Made by a program: the position numbers and the translations under genes | Assembly (NCBI RefSeq): GCF_000196015.1 | Contig: NC_007973.1 | Coordinates: 2,852,001 to 2,916,000 of the forward strand | Direction: 5' to 3' | From: Cupriavidus metallidurans CH34 | GTDB taxonomy: Bacteria > Pseudomonadota > Gammaproteobacteria > Burkholderiales > Burkholderiaceae | DNA: 64,000 nt | The notes under the pieces: generated by a model | What the model was told of the DNA's origin: nothing | What the model saw: only the letters and a program-made list of their open reading frames with translations | The model's database searches: none | Part shown: one piece after another, positions 28,519 through 38,173 of the stretch | How positions within the stretch are numbered: position 1 is the first letter of the stretch | Layout of the letters: each line of letters starts with the position of its first letter

Positions 28519-29760
28519 ATGTTTTTCAAGCAGACCCTGGACAAGCAACTCGATAGCTGGATTGCCGATGTGCGCGAGCACTCGAATTTGCCCGTCAAGC
28601 TCCGACTCTGGAATGGCAGTGAATATCAGCTCGGCAGCTTTGACAGACCCGCCGTCACGCTGACCGTGCGCGAAGCCTCCGCGCTGCCGTTCTTGCTAGT
28701 ACCCAGCCTGGACAATCTCAGTGAAGCGTATGTCCAGGAGAAGATCGACCTCGATGGGCGCCTGGCCGACATCATCAAGGTGGGATACGGTCTCTCCGCC
28801 GCCGCCGCACGCCGTGCGGGCGGCGTGCTGAACAAGGTGGCGCAGCATTTCACGCACACCAAGGCCGAGGACAAGGCGTCGATCCAGTATCACTACGACG
28901 TTTCCAACGACTTCTACAAGCTCTGGCTCGATCCGAACATGGTCTATTCATGTGCGTACTTCGAGAACGGCAACGAAGACCTGGCCACCGCGCAGATCAA
29001 GAAGATCGACCATATCCTGACCAAGATCCGCTTGGAACCTGGGCAGACGCTGCTCGACATCGGTTGCGGCTGGGGCGCGCTGGTGCTGCGGGCCGCGCAA
29101 AAGTTTGGCGCCAGGTGCGTGGGCATCACGCTGTCACAGAACCAGTTCGATCTGGCGACCGCGCGCGTGAGGGCTGCGGGCCTGCAGGACCGCATCGAGA
29201 TCCGCCTGCAGGACTATCGCGACATCAGCGGGCAATTCGACCGCATCACGAGCGTCGGCATGTTCGAACACGTCGGCAAGGATAACTTGCCGGGTTATTT
29301 CGCCCGTATGCGCGACCTGCTGGCCGAAGGTGGCGTGGCGATGAACCACGGCATTACCGCCACCGACCCAGACAGCGGCGAGATACCGATGGACGGTTCG
29401 GGCTTCATGGATCGCTATGTGTTCCCGCAGGGCGAGCTGCCGCATATCGGCATGGTGCTGACCACGATGCAGAAGGGCGGCCTCGAAGCCTTCGACGTGG
29501 AACTGCTGCGCCGCCACTATGCGCAGACGCTGCGTCACTGGGCGGAGAATTTCGAGACCAATGCCGATACCATCCGCGAGATGGTCGGCGAGAAGAAATT
29601 CCGCATCTGGCGCATCTATCTGGCGGGCTGCTCACATGCATTCACAAGCGGGAAGATGTCGATCTACCAGGTGGTATGCCAGAAGGCCGATCGCAATGCC
29701 GACACATTCCCGACGTCGCGGCGTTATATTTACGCGTCTCCGATCGGTACGCCTTCCTGA
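28519..29760 (+). CDS. cfa: cyclopropane-fatty-acyl-phospholipid synthase
   Basis: SAM-dependent enzyme that adds a methylene bridge to unsaturated acyl chains of membrane phospholipids. 413 aa. The SAM-binding motif LLDIGCGWGALVLRAAQ and the downstream GITLSQNQ are clear, as are YHYDVSNDFYKLWLD and MFEHVGKDNLP typical of CFA synthases. An AGAAAG precedes the ATG. The 214-base upstream region is noncoding and probably carries its promoter. The next gene starts 3 bases after the stop. Confidence 0.93.
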   Translation: MFFKQTLDKQLDSWIADVREHSNLPVKLRLWNGSEYQLGSFDRPAVTLTVREASALPFLLVPSLDNLSEAYVQEKIDLDGRLADIIKVGYGLSAAAARRAGGVLNKVAQHFTHTKAEDKASIQYHYDVSNDFYKLWLDPNMVYSCAYFENGNEDLATAQIKKIDHILTKIRLEPGQTLLDIGCGWGALVLRAAQKFGARCVGITLSQNQFDLATARVRAAGLQDRIEIRLQDYRDISGQFDRITSVGMFEHVGKDNLPGYFARMRDLLAEGGVAMNHGITATDPDSGEIPMDGSGFMDRYVFPQGELPHIGMVLTTMQKGGLEAFDVELLRRHYAQTLRHWAENFETNADTIREMVGEKKFRIWRIYLAGCSHAFTSGKMSIYQVVCQKADRNADTFPTSRRYIYASPIGTPS

Positions 29761-29763
29761 CGC

Positions 29764-30834
29764 TTGACTGAGAACCTCGACCTATTCGGCGATGCCCCGG
29801 CATCGCCGCCCGTTGCGAAGTCCACTGCCCGACCTGCGGCGGGCGATCCCGAAAATAAGAAGCCCGTTGGCAAGATCGTCCAGCCTTGGACGCCCGACGC
29901 CGCGTTGCAGGCGCTCGCGAAGCAACTGCCGCCAAACCTCTACTTCGGCACCTCGTCCTGGTCCTATCCCGGCTGGCACGGCATTACCTACGACGGCCAG
30001 TACACCGAGAGCCTGCTGTCACGCAAAGGTCTGCGTGCCTGTGGCCAGCATCCGCTGCTGCGCGCGGCTGGCATCGACCGCGGTTTCTACGGCCCGATTC
30101 CATTGGCCGATTACCTGAACTACGCCTCGCAGGTGCCCGAAGACTTCCGCTTTCTGGTCAAGGCGCCCGCCAGCGTGTGCGACGCATGGCTGCGCGGCCC
30201 CGATGGCGCCGGTCGGCTGCAGAACGCCGCGTTCCTCAATGCCGAGATCGCAATCCGCGACTTCATCGAGCCGGCCACGAGCGGGCTCGGCCCGCGCTGC
30301 GGCCCCCTGCTGTTCCAGCTTTCGCCGCTGGCTGGCATGGCTGACGACGGCCCCGCTTTCCTGGCACGGCTCGACGCGTTCCTTGCCGAACTGCCCGCGC
30401 TGGACCGCGCGGTGACGCCAAATGCCTGCTATGCGGTGGAGATCCGTGACGCGGCGCTGCTGACGCCACGCTACATCCGTATGCTGCGCGAGCGCGGCGT
30501 GCGTTTCTGCCTGGCCGCGCGTGACCGTCTGCCACCCGTGCAACGTCAGGCTGCGGCGCAGGCATTGATGGACGATGGCGCGCCCGGCCCGCTGGTCTTG
30601 CGCTGGATGCTGCGCGAAGGCCGGTCCTATTCGATGGCCGAGCAGGCATTCTCGCCATTCGACAAGCTCGTGGACGAAGATGCCGAAACGCGCCACGCCA
30701 TCGCTGACGTGGTTGTGCGCACGCTGCGCGCCGGCCAGCCCGCCCATGTCATCGTCAGCAATAACGCCGAAGGCTGCGCGCCGTTGAGCATCGCGCGGCT
30801 CGCTGAGGTAATCGCCGGGAAGCTGGCGACCTAG
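29764..30834 (+). CDS. DUF72 domain protein
   Basis: TIM-barrel-like DUF72 protein of unknown function (YecE type), 356 aa. The conserved opening LYFGTSSWSYPGWHG and FRFLVKAP are visible. TTG 29764 was taken as start because it is the first usable codon after the cfa stop and gives MTENLDLFGDAP; the first 55 residues are variable, so a later start is possible. Its stop overlaps the msrA stop by 4 bases, tail-to-tail. Confidence 0.85.
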   Translation: MTENLDLFGDAPASPPVAKSTARPAAGDPENKKPVGKIVQPWTPDAALQALAKQLPPNLYFGTSSWSYPGWHGITYDGQYTESLLSRKGLRACGQHPLLRAAGIDRGFYGPIPLADYLNYASQVPEDFRFLVKAPASVCDAWLRGPDGAGRLQNAAFLNAEIAIRDFIEPATSGLGPRCGPLLFQLSPLAGMADDGPAFLARLDAFLAELPALDRAVTPNACYAVEIRDAALLTPRYIRMLRERGVRFCLAARDRLPPVQRQAAAQALMDDGAPGPLVLRWMLREGRSYSMAEQAFSPFDKLVDEDAETRHAIADVVVRTLRAGQPAHVIVSNNAEGCAPLSIARLAEVIAGKLAT

Positions 30835-31373
30835 CGCCGCATCCGGTGCGAGAAATCGCGCCTGAATTTCGTCAGCTTCGGCGAAATCACGAATGCGCAA
30901 TACCCTTGCGCCGGGTGCTCCTGGTAGTAGTTCTGGTGGCTGGCCTCGGCGGGCCAGTAGGGTTGCTCCGGCTCCACCTGTGTCACGATCGGCGCATCGT
31001 AGACATGCTCGGCAGCCAGCTTGCCAATCACATACTCGGCGACCGCGCGCTGCGCCTCCGAGTGCGTGAAGATGCTGGAACGGTACTGTGTGCCGACATC
31101 GTTGCCCTGCCGGTTCAGTTGCGTCGGATCGTGGATCGAAAAGAAGATTTCAAGGATCTCGCGATAGTTGATCGCGGACGGGTCGAATGTCACCCGCACC
31201 ACTTCGGCGTGCCCGGTATCTCCCGCGCAAACCTCGTGATAGGTGGGCTGGCTGACGTGCCCACCCGTGTATCCCGATTCCACCGCGCGCACACCGGCGA
31301 CCTGTTGGTAGACCGCCTCCAGACACCAGAAGCAGCCGCCACCGAGCGTGGCGATTTCAAGGCCATGGTCCAT
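30831..31373 (-). CDS. msrA: peptide methionine sulfoxide reductase A
   Basis: Reduces the S-epimer of methionine sulfoxide in proteins. The catalytic motif GCFWC is at residues 13-17 (active Cys14), with GYTGG, HAEVV and GTQYRS following as in MsrA. 180 aa. GGGGGA precedes the ATG. No MsrB is encoded nearby. Confidence 0.96.
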   Translation of the reverse strand: MDHGLEIATLGGGCFWCLEAVYQQVAGVRAVESGYTGGHVSQPTYHEVCAGDTGHAEVVRVTFDPSAINYREILEIFFSIHDPTQLNRQGNDVGTQYRSSIFTHSEAQRAVAEYVIGKLAAEHVYDAPIVTQVEPEQPYWPAEASHQNYYQEHPAQGYCAFVISPKLTKFRRDFSHRMRR

Positions 31374-31689
31374 TTGCTCGTCCCCCTTCCAGTCGCGGAC
31401 GCCACGCTGGCTCGCGCAGGCGTCCTGTCTAGGATAAGCACTTGGCGCGCTTGCTGCCGACTTTAAAGCGCCCGGACGGCTTCCAACGTCACTTCAGCGG
31501 TGATTGGCTGGACTCCGCTACAATCGCAGGCAACGTTGGCTCGCCTGCTTTGTGCGAAAAACCACTGAAAACATCGCAAACGCGGATTAGGTTGATACGC
31601 GTTGAATGCATGGCGGCCATCCCGATATGAAGATCATGGATTTGTGTGAAGCCCGAGACATGGGCATACCCGAGGCCGAGACCCCAATC
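31374..31689. other. divergent intergenic region, msrA / flavin reductase
   Basis: About 316 bases. A TACAAT (31519-31524) could be a plus-strand -10, without a good -35. Two upstream ATGs in the flavin reductase frame (31606 and 31627) mean its last 84 bases could be coding. Confidence 0.4.
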
Positions 31690-32220
31690 ATGGCGCGCAA
31701 GGCCACCGCCCCCGATTTCGATAGCCAGCATTTCAAGCGGGCGCTGTCGCAGTTCGCCACCGGCGTGACCGTGATCACGACGCGCGCGGCCGGCCACCCG
31801 CACGCCAACGGCGCACCGTTCGTCGGCATCACCGCGAGTTCGTTCAACTCGGTATCGCTCGATCCGCCGCTGGTGCTGTGGAGCATGGCAACCCGCGCCA
31901 ACAGCCTGCCGATGTTCCGCGACGGCTCGCACTACATCATCAACGTGCTGGCGGCATCGCAGCTCGACCTCTGCCAGCGCTTCGCCACGCTCAAAGGCGA
32001 CCGGTTCGCCGGCGTCGACTATCGTCTTTCCGCCACCGGATTGCCCATCCTTGCCAACGCGCTGGCATGGTTCGAATGTCACAACCGCAGCCGCTATGAC
32101 GAAGGCGACCACGTGATTTTCGTCGGCGAGGTCGAACGTTGCGGCATATTCGATACCGGCGGACAGCCGCTGGTATTCCAGGGCGCCCAGTTCTCCACGC
32201 TTTCGCCGCTCGACCGCTAG
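31690..32220 (+). CDS. flavin reductase family protein
   Basis: FMN-binding split-barrel protein of the flavin_reduct family, likely NAD(P)H:flavin oxidoreductase supplying reduced flavin to a monooxygenase. Seen: FKRALSQFATGVTVITTRA, then GITASSFNSVSLDPPLVLW and NVLAASQLDLCQRFA. ATG 31690 gives 176 aa, close to the family length; ATG 31627 or 31606 would add 21-28 residues with no similarity. The stop is one base from the kynR stop on the opposite strand. Partner oxygenase unknown. Confidence 0.87.
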   Translation: MARKATAPDFDSQHFKRALSQFATGVTVITTRAAGHPHANGAPFVGITASSFNSVSLDPPLVLWSMATRANSLPMFRDGSHYIINVLAASQLDLCQRFATLKGDRFAGVDYRLSATGLPILANALAWFECHNRSRYDEGDHVIFVGEVERCGIFDTGGQPLVFQGAQFSTLSPLDR

Positions 32221-32221
32221 G

Positions 32222-32701
32222 CTAGCCGCCCGCTTCCTTCACGATCGCCAGCGGCGATCCGTCGGTCTTGATCCGCTGCAGGACGATGTTCGAGCGGATA
32301 TCCATGACACCCGGCGTGCGATAGAGCCGGTTCACAATGAAGTCCGAGTAGTGCTTCAGGTTGCGCGCCTGAACACGCAGGATGTAGTTGCTGTCCCCCG
32401 TGATCACATAGGCCGTGAGCACTTCCGGCCACGTCTGCACGACCGCGTTGAACGTGTCGTGCCACCCCTCCACGTCGTGCCGCATCGATACCTGCACGAT
32501 GGCCTCGATCTCCAGCCCGAGCTTTTCGGCGTCGAACCACGCGTGGTAGCCGCCGATTACGCCACTCTCTTCCAGCAACCGCACGCGCCGCAGGCACGCC
32601 GACGGCGACAGCGCCACGCGGTCGGCCAGATCCTGGTTGCTGATGCGGCCGTTCTCCTGCAGGCACGTCAGGATGCGCAAATCGATCGAATCAAGGTTCA
32701 T
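32222..32701 (-). CDS. kynR: Lrp/AsnC-type regulator of the kynurenine genes
   Basis: 159-aa Lrp/AsnC regulator: N-terminal helix-turn-helix (LDSIDLRILTCLQENGRIS, then SPSACLRRVRLLEE) and a C-terminal RAM ligand-binding domain. It is divergent from kynB-kynU-kynA with 151 bases between. In Pseudomonas and Burkholderia the regulator in this position, KynR, activates kyn genes in response to L-kynurenine, so the same role is inferred here. Confidence 0.85.
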   Translation of the reverse strand: MNLDSIDLRILTCLQENGRISNQDLADRVALSPSACLRRVRLLEESGVIGGYHAWFDAEKLGLEIEAIVQVSMRHDVEGWHDTFNAVVQTWPEVLTAYVITGDSNYILRVQARNLKHYSDFIVNRLYRTPGVMDIRSNIVLQRIKTDGSPLAIVKEAGG

Positions 32702-32807
32702 TTCGCAAAATCCACGAATTTCTAGAATTGATACGCAATTTTATGCGAAAGAAGGCCAAATCGACGGCCCATTTCGCAAGGCTTTTTTCGGGTAGTTTGA
32801 CTATGAT
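32701..32807 (+). promoter_or_regulatory. kynR/kynB divergent control region
   Basis: Three copies of TTTCGCA lie here: 32701-32707 and 32772-32778 on the plus strand, and its complement TGCGAAA at 32744-32750. A near-palindrome AATTTCTAGAATT sits between the first two. TATGAT at 32802-32807 is a likely -10 for kynB. Lrp-family regulators bind several spaced A/T-rich sites, so these are candidate KynR sites. Confidence 0.45.
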
Positions 32808-32852
32808 GCCCACACACACCGCGCCCGAAAAAAAGCGCAGACGCGAGACACC

Positions 32853-33509
32853 ATGCCCCAAGCCCCCCAACTCCACGACGGTCGCCGCATCTGGGATATT
32901 TCCCCAGCCGTTTCGCCCGCCACGCCGGTCTGGCCTGGCGACACACCGTTCCAGCATGACCCGGCCTGGCAACTCGACGAGCATTGCCCGGTGAATGTCG
33001 GCCGCATCACGATGTCGCCGCACACCGGCGCCCATGCCGACGCCCCGCTGCACTACGCGGCGGATGGCGCGCCGATCGGAGCCGTCCCGCTGGACGCCTA
33101 ACTGGGCCCGTGCCGGGTGATCCACTGTATTGGCGCAGCACCGCGCGTGGAGCCGCAGCACATCGCGCACGCATTGGCCGGCACGCCACCGCGCGTGCTC
33201 TTGCGCACCTACGCGCAGGCGCCGCAAGGCAAATGGGATTCCGCTTTCTGCGCCGTGGCGCCGGAGACGATCTCGCTGCTGGCCCGCCATGGCGTCCGGC
33301 TGATCGGCATCGACACGCCGTCGCTCGATCCCGAAACCTCGAAGACGATGGACGCGCACCACGCCGTGCGTGACCACCAGCTTGCCATTCTGGAAGGCAT
33401 CGTCCTCGACGAGGTGCCGGCCGGCGACTACGAACTGATCGCGCTGCCGCTGCGCCTGGCCACGCTTGATGCGAGCCCGGTGCGCGCCGTGCTGCGCGAG
33501 CTCCCCTGA
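32853..33509 (+). pseudogene. kynB: kynurenine formamidase, interrupted by an in-frame TAA
   Basis: KynB hydrolyses N-formylkynurenine to kynurenine and formate. The reading frame is KynB-like from ATG 32853 ([18 protein letters not shown], metal motif [12 protein letters not shown]) to 33098, then hits TAA at 33099-33101. The same frame resumes at once as [18 protein letters not shown] and runs to the stop at 33509, including the C-terminal metal-site segment [15 protein letters not shown]. The sum, 218 codons, is the normal length with no indel. The family has Tyr (TAC) where TAA stands, so one base (C to A at 33101) explains the break. The first 82 residues alone lack part of the metal site. 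Sequencing error cannot be excluded. Confidence 0.88.
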
Positions 33510-33544
33510 CATTCACGAACCGATTTCGAACGGACGAAGACCGC

Positions 33545-34801
33545 ATGACAACGCTGACCCGAGCACACTGCCAGACGCTGGACCGGGATGACCCGCTCCG
33601 CGCACTGCGCGAACAGTTCGCCCTGCCCGAGGGCGTGATCTACCTCGATGGCAACTCGCTGGGCGCACGCCCGCGCGCCGCCGCCGCGCGCGCCGCGGAA
33701 GTCGTGAGCGAGGAATGGGGCAATGGCCTGATCCGCAGCTGGAATACCGCGGGCTGGTTCGACCTGCCGCGCCGCCTGGGCAACCTGCTGGCTCCGCTGA
33801 TCGGCGCCGGCAATGACGAGGTAGTGGTCACTGACACGACATCGATCAACCTGTTCAAGGTGCTGGCGGCCGCGCTGCGCGTGCAGCGCCAGCGCGATCC
33901 GGCCCGGCGCGTGATCGTGTCGGAGGCCAGCAACTTCCCGACTGATCTCTATATCGCCCAAGGCCTGGCCGATCTGCTGCAGCAAGGCTATGAAGTCCGG
34001 CTGGTCAACAGCCCGGACGAGATCGACGCCGCCGTAGGCGCTGACACCGCCGTGCTGATGCTCACGCACGTCAACTACAAGACTGGCGAGATGCTCGACA
34101 TGGCCGGCCTGACCGAACTGGCGCACGCACGCGGCGTGCTGACCGTTTGGGATCTGGCCCACTCGGCCGGCGCCGTGCCCGTGGCGCTCAATGTGGCCAA
34201 GGCCGATTACGCGATCGGCTGCACTTACAAGTACCTGAACGGCGGCCCGGGCTCCCCGGCTTTCGTCTGGGTAGCACCCGCGCTGCGCGACCAGTTCTGG
34301 CAGCCGCTGTCGGGCTGGTGGGGCCACGGCGCGCCGTTCGCGATGTCGCCGCAGTACGAACCGGCGCAGGGCATCGGCCGCTTCCTGTGTGGCACGCAGC
34401 CGATGACGTCGCTGGCCATGGTCGAATGCGGCCTGGATATCTTCGCGCAGACCAGCATGACCGCGCTGCGCGCCAAGTCGCTGAAGCTGACCGATCTGTT
34501 TATCGAACTGGTCGAGGCCCGCTGCGCCACGCACCCGCTCTCGCTGGTCACACCGCGCGACCACACGAAGCGCGGCAGCCAGGTCAGCTTCGCGCACCCC
34601 GACGCCTACGCGCTGGTAGCCGCGCTGATCGAGCGTGGCGTCATTGGCGACTATCGCGAGCCGGGCATCGCCCGCTTCGGCTTCACGCCGCTCTACACGA
34701 GCTTTACTGAAGTGTGGGACGCCGTCGAGATCATCCGCGACGTGCTCGACAGCGGCGTCTATCGTGACGCGCGCTTTGCCGTGCGGACGGCGGTGACCTG
34801 A
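33545..34801 (+). CDS. kynU: kynureninase
   Basis: PLP enzyme cleaving kynurenine to anthranilate and alanine. 418 aa. The PLP-lysine segment [16 protein letters not shown] is present, as are [17 protein letters not shown] and GWWGHGAPF. It lies 35 bases after kynB and 13 bases before kynA, so the three form an operon for tryptophan catabolism to anthranilate. An interrupted kynB upstream could reduce its expression by polarity. Confidence 0.97.
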
Positions 34802-34814
34802 GCGGGAGTCGATC

Positions 34815-35714
34815 ATGAGCGAATTCAAGGGATGCCCGATGGGGCACGGAGCCGCCCCGCAAAACGGTGATGGCGGTGATAGCGGTGATACCGGCAATGG
34901 CTGGCACGGCGCGCAAATGGATTTCGCGCGCGACATGAGCTATGGGGACTACCTGGGCCTGGACCAGATCCTGAGCGCCCAGCATCCGCTGTCTCCGGAT
35001 CACAACGAGATGCTGTTCATCGTCCAGCACCAGACCACCGAACTCTGGATGAAGCTGATGCTGCACGAGCTGCGCGCGGCGCGTGATGGCGTCAAGTCGG
35101 ATCAGCTTCAGCCGGCATTCAAAATGCTGGCGCGCGTCTCGCGCATCATGGATCAGCTCGTGCAGGCGTGGAACGTGCTGGCGACGATGACGCCGCCCGA
35201 GTACTCGGCGATGCGCCCATACCTGGGGGCATCGTCCGGCTTCCAGTCATACCAGTATCGCGAGATCGAGTTCATCCTCGGCAACAAGAACGCAGCCATG
35301 CTGCGTCCGCACGCGCATCGGCCCGAACATCTCGAACTGGTGGAGACCGCGCTGCATACGCCGTCGATGTACGACGAGGCCATCCGGCTGATGGCCCGCC
35401 GCGGCTTCCAGATCGACCCCGAGGTGGTGGAACGCGACTGGACTCAGCCGACGCAGTACAACGCATCGGTGGAAGCGGCCTGGCTCGAGGTCTACCGCAA
35501 CCCGTCGGCCCACTGGGAGCTCTACGAACTCGGCGAGAAGTTCGTCGATCTGGAAGACGCGTTCCGGCAATGGCGCTTCCGCCACGTGACCACAGTCGAG
35601 CGCGTAATCGGATTCAAGCGCGGCACCGGCGGCACCGAAGGCGTCAGCTATCTGCGCAGGATGCTGGACGTGGTGCTGTTTCCGGAACTGTGGAAACTGC
35701 GGACAGACCTGTAG
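34815..35714 (+). CDS. kynA: tryptophan 2,3-dioxygenase
   Basis: Heme enzyme converting L-tryptophan to N-formylkynurenine, the first step of the pathway. 299 aa. Conserved segments: [34 protein letters not shown], and [18 protein letters not shown]; the C-terminal [18 protein letters not shown] is typical. The N-terminal 35 residues contain a Gly/Asp-rich stretch. It ends before a hairpin that separates it from the converging IclR gene. Confidence 0.97.
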
Positions 35715-35727
35715 TACCTGCTGGTTT

Positions 35728-35761
35728 GCTCCCCTCCCCCCAATTCATGGGCGAGGGGAGC
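35728..35761. terminator. hairpin between kynA and the iclR-type gene
   Basis: GCTCCCCTC (35728-35736) pairs with GAGGGGAGC (35753-35761), with an inner CCC/GGG. It serves two converging transcripts. There is no T-run. Confidence 0.6.
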
Positions 35762-35776
35762 GCATAGCTGCGGCAC

Positions 35777-36601
35777 TCAGACTTGTCGCCCGGCCGGGTC
35801 CGACAGCCGCGTGGCCAACGCCTGCAACGCAGGCGCCAGCTTCTCCCGAAACACCTCCTCGCCGACGGCGCCATACGATGCGCTGCAGCTGAGCATGTGC
35901 AAATCCTTCTCCCCCACCGGACGAAACGCCACCGCGCACGCGTGAATGGCGGGATGCCAGTCACGGAACGACGCCGCATAGCCGTCGCGCTCCGCCGTCG
36001 CCAATGCCGCGCGCGTCAGTGCTTCCTGTGCCTTCCATTGTTCCGGGAACGCCTGCGCGAACTCGGCCAGCACGCGATCGCGCCGGGCCTGCGGCAGCGC
36101 AGCCAGATAAGCCCGCCCCATCGAACTCGATACCAGCGACAGGCGCGATCCCACGCCCAGGCCGAGCATCGCGCCCGCGTCGTTCCGGATCGACTCCAGG
36201 TAGATGACTTCCAGCCGCTCGCGCTTGCCCAGCGACACAGACACGCCGTGCTGCTGCGCGAATGCCAGCATGTGCGGACGCGCCAGCGCCACCACGCCGG
36301 AGGCCGACAGGTACGAGAACCCGAGTGCCAGCACGCCGGCATCGAGCGCATACTTGCCCAGGCTGTCGTCATAGCGAAGGTAGCCAAGCTGCACCAGCGT
36401 GCCGGCCAGGCGGCTGACCGTCGCCTTCGGGAAGCCGGTGCGGCGCACGAAATCCTGATTGCCGAGCATGGTCTCCCCCGTGCGGAAACAGCGCAGCAAC
36501 TCCAGTCCGCGCGCCAGCGCAGTAACGAAGTTCGGATCGCTTTCGCGTTCACGCGGGGCCGGCTCCGCGGCTGGCGCGACGGATTCGGATGAAATGTCCA
36601 A
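35777..36601 (-). CDS. IclR family transcriptional regulator
   Basis: 274 aa: N-terminal winged helix (FVTALARGLELLRCF, then GFPKATVSRLAGTL) and a C-terminal IclR effector domain. It is divergent from glutaryl-CoA dehydrogenase with 222 bases between, in which a promoter is followed directly by overlapping inverted repeats. This suggests it controls gcdH and perhaps itself. The ligand may be an intermediate of lysine/tryptophan/glutarate catabolism, by context only. Confidence 0.88.
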   Translation of the reverse strand: MDISSESVAPAAEPAPRERESDPNFVTALARGLELLRCFRTGETMLGNQDFVRRTGFPKATVSRLAGTLVQLGYLRYDDSLGKYALDAGVLALGFSYLSASGVVALARPHMLAFAQQHGVSVSLGKRERLEVIYLESIRNDAGAMLGLGVGSRLSLVSSSMGRAYLAALPQARRDRVLAEFAQAFPEQWKAQEALTRAALATAERDGYAASFRDWHPAIHACAVAFRPVGEKDLHMLSCSASYGAVGEEVFREKLAPALQALATRLSDPAGRQV

Positions 36602-36667
36602 GGCGAAACTCCAGATGGGGTTGGTCGATTGCCGAACGCAAATCTCCGGGGCGCGAGATTTCCCCTG

Positions 36668-36695
36668 TTGCGCCGCGGATCGGTTCGGCTATACT
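36668..36695 (+). promoter_or_regulatory. sigma-70-type promoter of gcdH
   Basis: TTGCGC (36668-36673), a 16-base spacer, then TATACT (36690-36695). The expected start of transcription near 36702 abuts the inverted repeats at 36704-36728. Confidence 0.55.
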
Positions 36696-36703
36696 AGCTC
36701 ATC

Positions 36704-36728
36704 GGAACAAGGTTCCGCAATGCGGAAC
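36704..36728 (+). promoter_or_regulatory. overlapping inverted repeats, candidate IclR operator
   Basis: GTTCCGC-AAT-GCGGAAC (36712-36728) is a perfect inverted repeat, and GGAAC-AAG-GTTCC (36704-36716) overlaps it. It sits immediately after the predicted gcdH start of transcription, a position expected for repression by the divergent IclR protein. Confidence 0.6.
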
Positions 36729-36823
36729 TTAAGAAATTCCACCCGATTTCCATTTCGTGTCGTTTTTCCCGGATTGTGTGAAGGCTACAGGCCTTCCTCG
36801 CCACACCAAAGAAGGAGACCTCC

Positions 36824-38017
36824 ATGGCTGCCAACGCCGAATTCAACTGGGCTGACCCGCTGTTGCTCGACCAGCAACTGACCGCCGACGAACGCATGGT
36901 GCGTGACGCCGCCGCGGCTTACTGCCAGGACAAGCTGATGCCGCGCGTGCTGCAGTCCTTCCGTAACGAGAAGACCGATGTGGAGATCTTCCGCGAGATG
37001 GGCGAACTGGGCCTGCTCGGCCCGACCATCCCCGAGCAGTACGGCGGCCCCGGCCTGAACTACGTCAGCTACGGCCTGATCGCGCGTGAAGTGGAGCGCG
37101 TGGATTCGGGCTACCGCTCGATGATGAGCGTGCAGTCGTCGCTGGTCATGGTCCCGATCTACGAGTTCGGCACCGAAGCCCAGAAGCAGAAGTACCTGCC
37201 CAAGCTGGCCACCGGCGAGTGGATTGGCTGCTTCGGCCTGACCGAACCGAACCATGGCTCGGACCCGGGCTCGATGGTCACGCGCGCCAAGAAGGTGGCT
37301 GGCGGCTACGAGCTGACCGGCGCCAAGATGTGGATCACCAACTCGCCGATCGCCGACGTGTTCGTGGTGTGGGCCAAGCTGATGGGCGACGATGGCAAGG
37401 AAGCCATCCGCGGTTTCATCCTGGAAAAGGGCTGGAAGGGTCTGTCGGCCCCGGCCATCCACGGCAAGGTTGGCCTGCGCACGTCGATCACCGGTGAAAT
37501 CGTGCTGGACCAGGTATTCGTGCCGGAAGAGAACATCATGCCGGGCGTCAGCGGCCTGAAGGGTCCGTTCACCTGCCTGAACTCGGCCCGATATGGCATT
37601 GCCTGGGGTGCGCTCGGTGCTGCCGAATTCTGCTGGCATACCGCACGCCAGTACACGCTGGACCGCAAGCAGTTCGGCCGCCCGCTGGCCGCCACCCAGC
37701 TGGTGCAGAAGAAGCTGGCCGACATGCAGACCGAGATCACGCTGGGCCTGCAAGGCTGCCTGCGCCTGGGCCGCATGAAGGACGAAGGCACGGCCGCGGT
37801 GGAAATCACCTCGATCATGAAGCGCAACTCGTGCGGCAAGTCGCTCGACATCGCCCGCGTGGCGCGTGACATGCTCGGCGGCAACGGTATTTCCGACGAG
37901 TTCGGCGTGATCCGCCACGTGGTCAACCTCGAGGTGGTCAACACCTACGAAGGCACGCACGACATCCACGCGCTGATCCTGGGTCGCGCGCAAACTGGCC
38001 TCCAGGCATTCTTCTGA
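36824..38017 (+). CDS. gcdH: glutaryl-CoA dehydrogenase
   Basis: FAD enzyme that oxidises and decarboxylates glutaryl-CoA to crotonyl-CoA in lysine and tryptophan catabolism. 397 aa. The catalytic-Glu segment [19 protein letters not shown] is the GcdH form, and [14 protein letters not shown] and [16 protein letters not shown] fit FAD and substrate contacts. AAGGAGA precedes the ATG. It is divergent from the IclR gene and ends before two hairpins. Confidence 0.94.
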   Translation: MAANAEFNWADPLLLDQQLTADERMVRDAAAAYCQDKLMPRVLQSFRNEKTDVEIFREMGELGLLGPTIPEQYGGPGLNYVSYGLIAREVERVDSGYRSMMSVQSSLVMVPIYEFGTEAQKQKYLPKLATGEWIGCFGLTEPNHGSDPGSMVTRAKKVAGGYELTGAKMWITNSPIADVFVVWAKLMGDDGKEAIRGFILEKGWKGLSAPAIHGKVGLRTSITGEIVLDQVFVPEENIMPGVSGLKGPFTCLNSARYGIAWGALGAAEFCWHTARQYTLDRKQFGRPLAATQLVQKKLADMQTEITLGLQGCLRLGRMKDEGTAAVEITSIMKRNSCGKSLDIARVARDMLGGNGISDEFGVIRHVVNLEVVNTYEGTHDIHALILGRAQTGLQAFF

Positions 38018-38030
38018 AGCTGGAAGCATG

Positions 38031-38063
38031 AAAAAAGCCCGGTCTTGAGTCATCAAGCCGGGC
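38031..38063 (-). terminator. terminator for the minus-strand peroxiredoxin gene
   Basis: GCCCGG-T-CTTGA (38037-38048) pairs with TCAAG-CCGGGC (38053-38063); the A6 run at 38031-38036 becomes a U-tract on the minus strand. It lies 110 bases beyond the peroxiredoxin stop. Confidence 0.7.
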
Positions 38064-38136
38064 GGAAGCACACTACCAAGGAGACGACGGGCAAGCCCGC
38101 CGTTTTACGACATCATTAGAAAGGTCAGTGGCACTG

Positions 38137-38173
38137 AACCGGGCCCGGGGGCAAACCCCGGGCCCGGTTTTTT
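38137..38173 (+). terminator. terminator for gcdH
   Basis: AACCGGGCCCGGGG (38137-38150) pairs perfectly with CCCCGGGCCCGGTT (38156-38169), followed by T6 on the plus strand. The T-run touches the stop codon of the opposite-strand peroxiredoxin gene. Confidence 0.9.
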
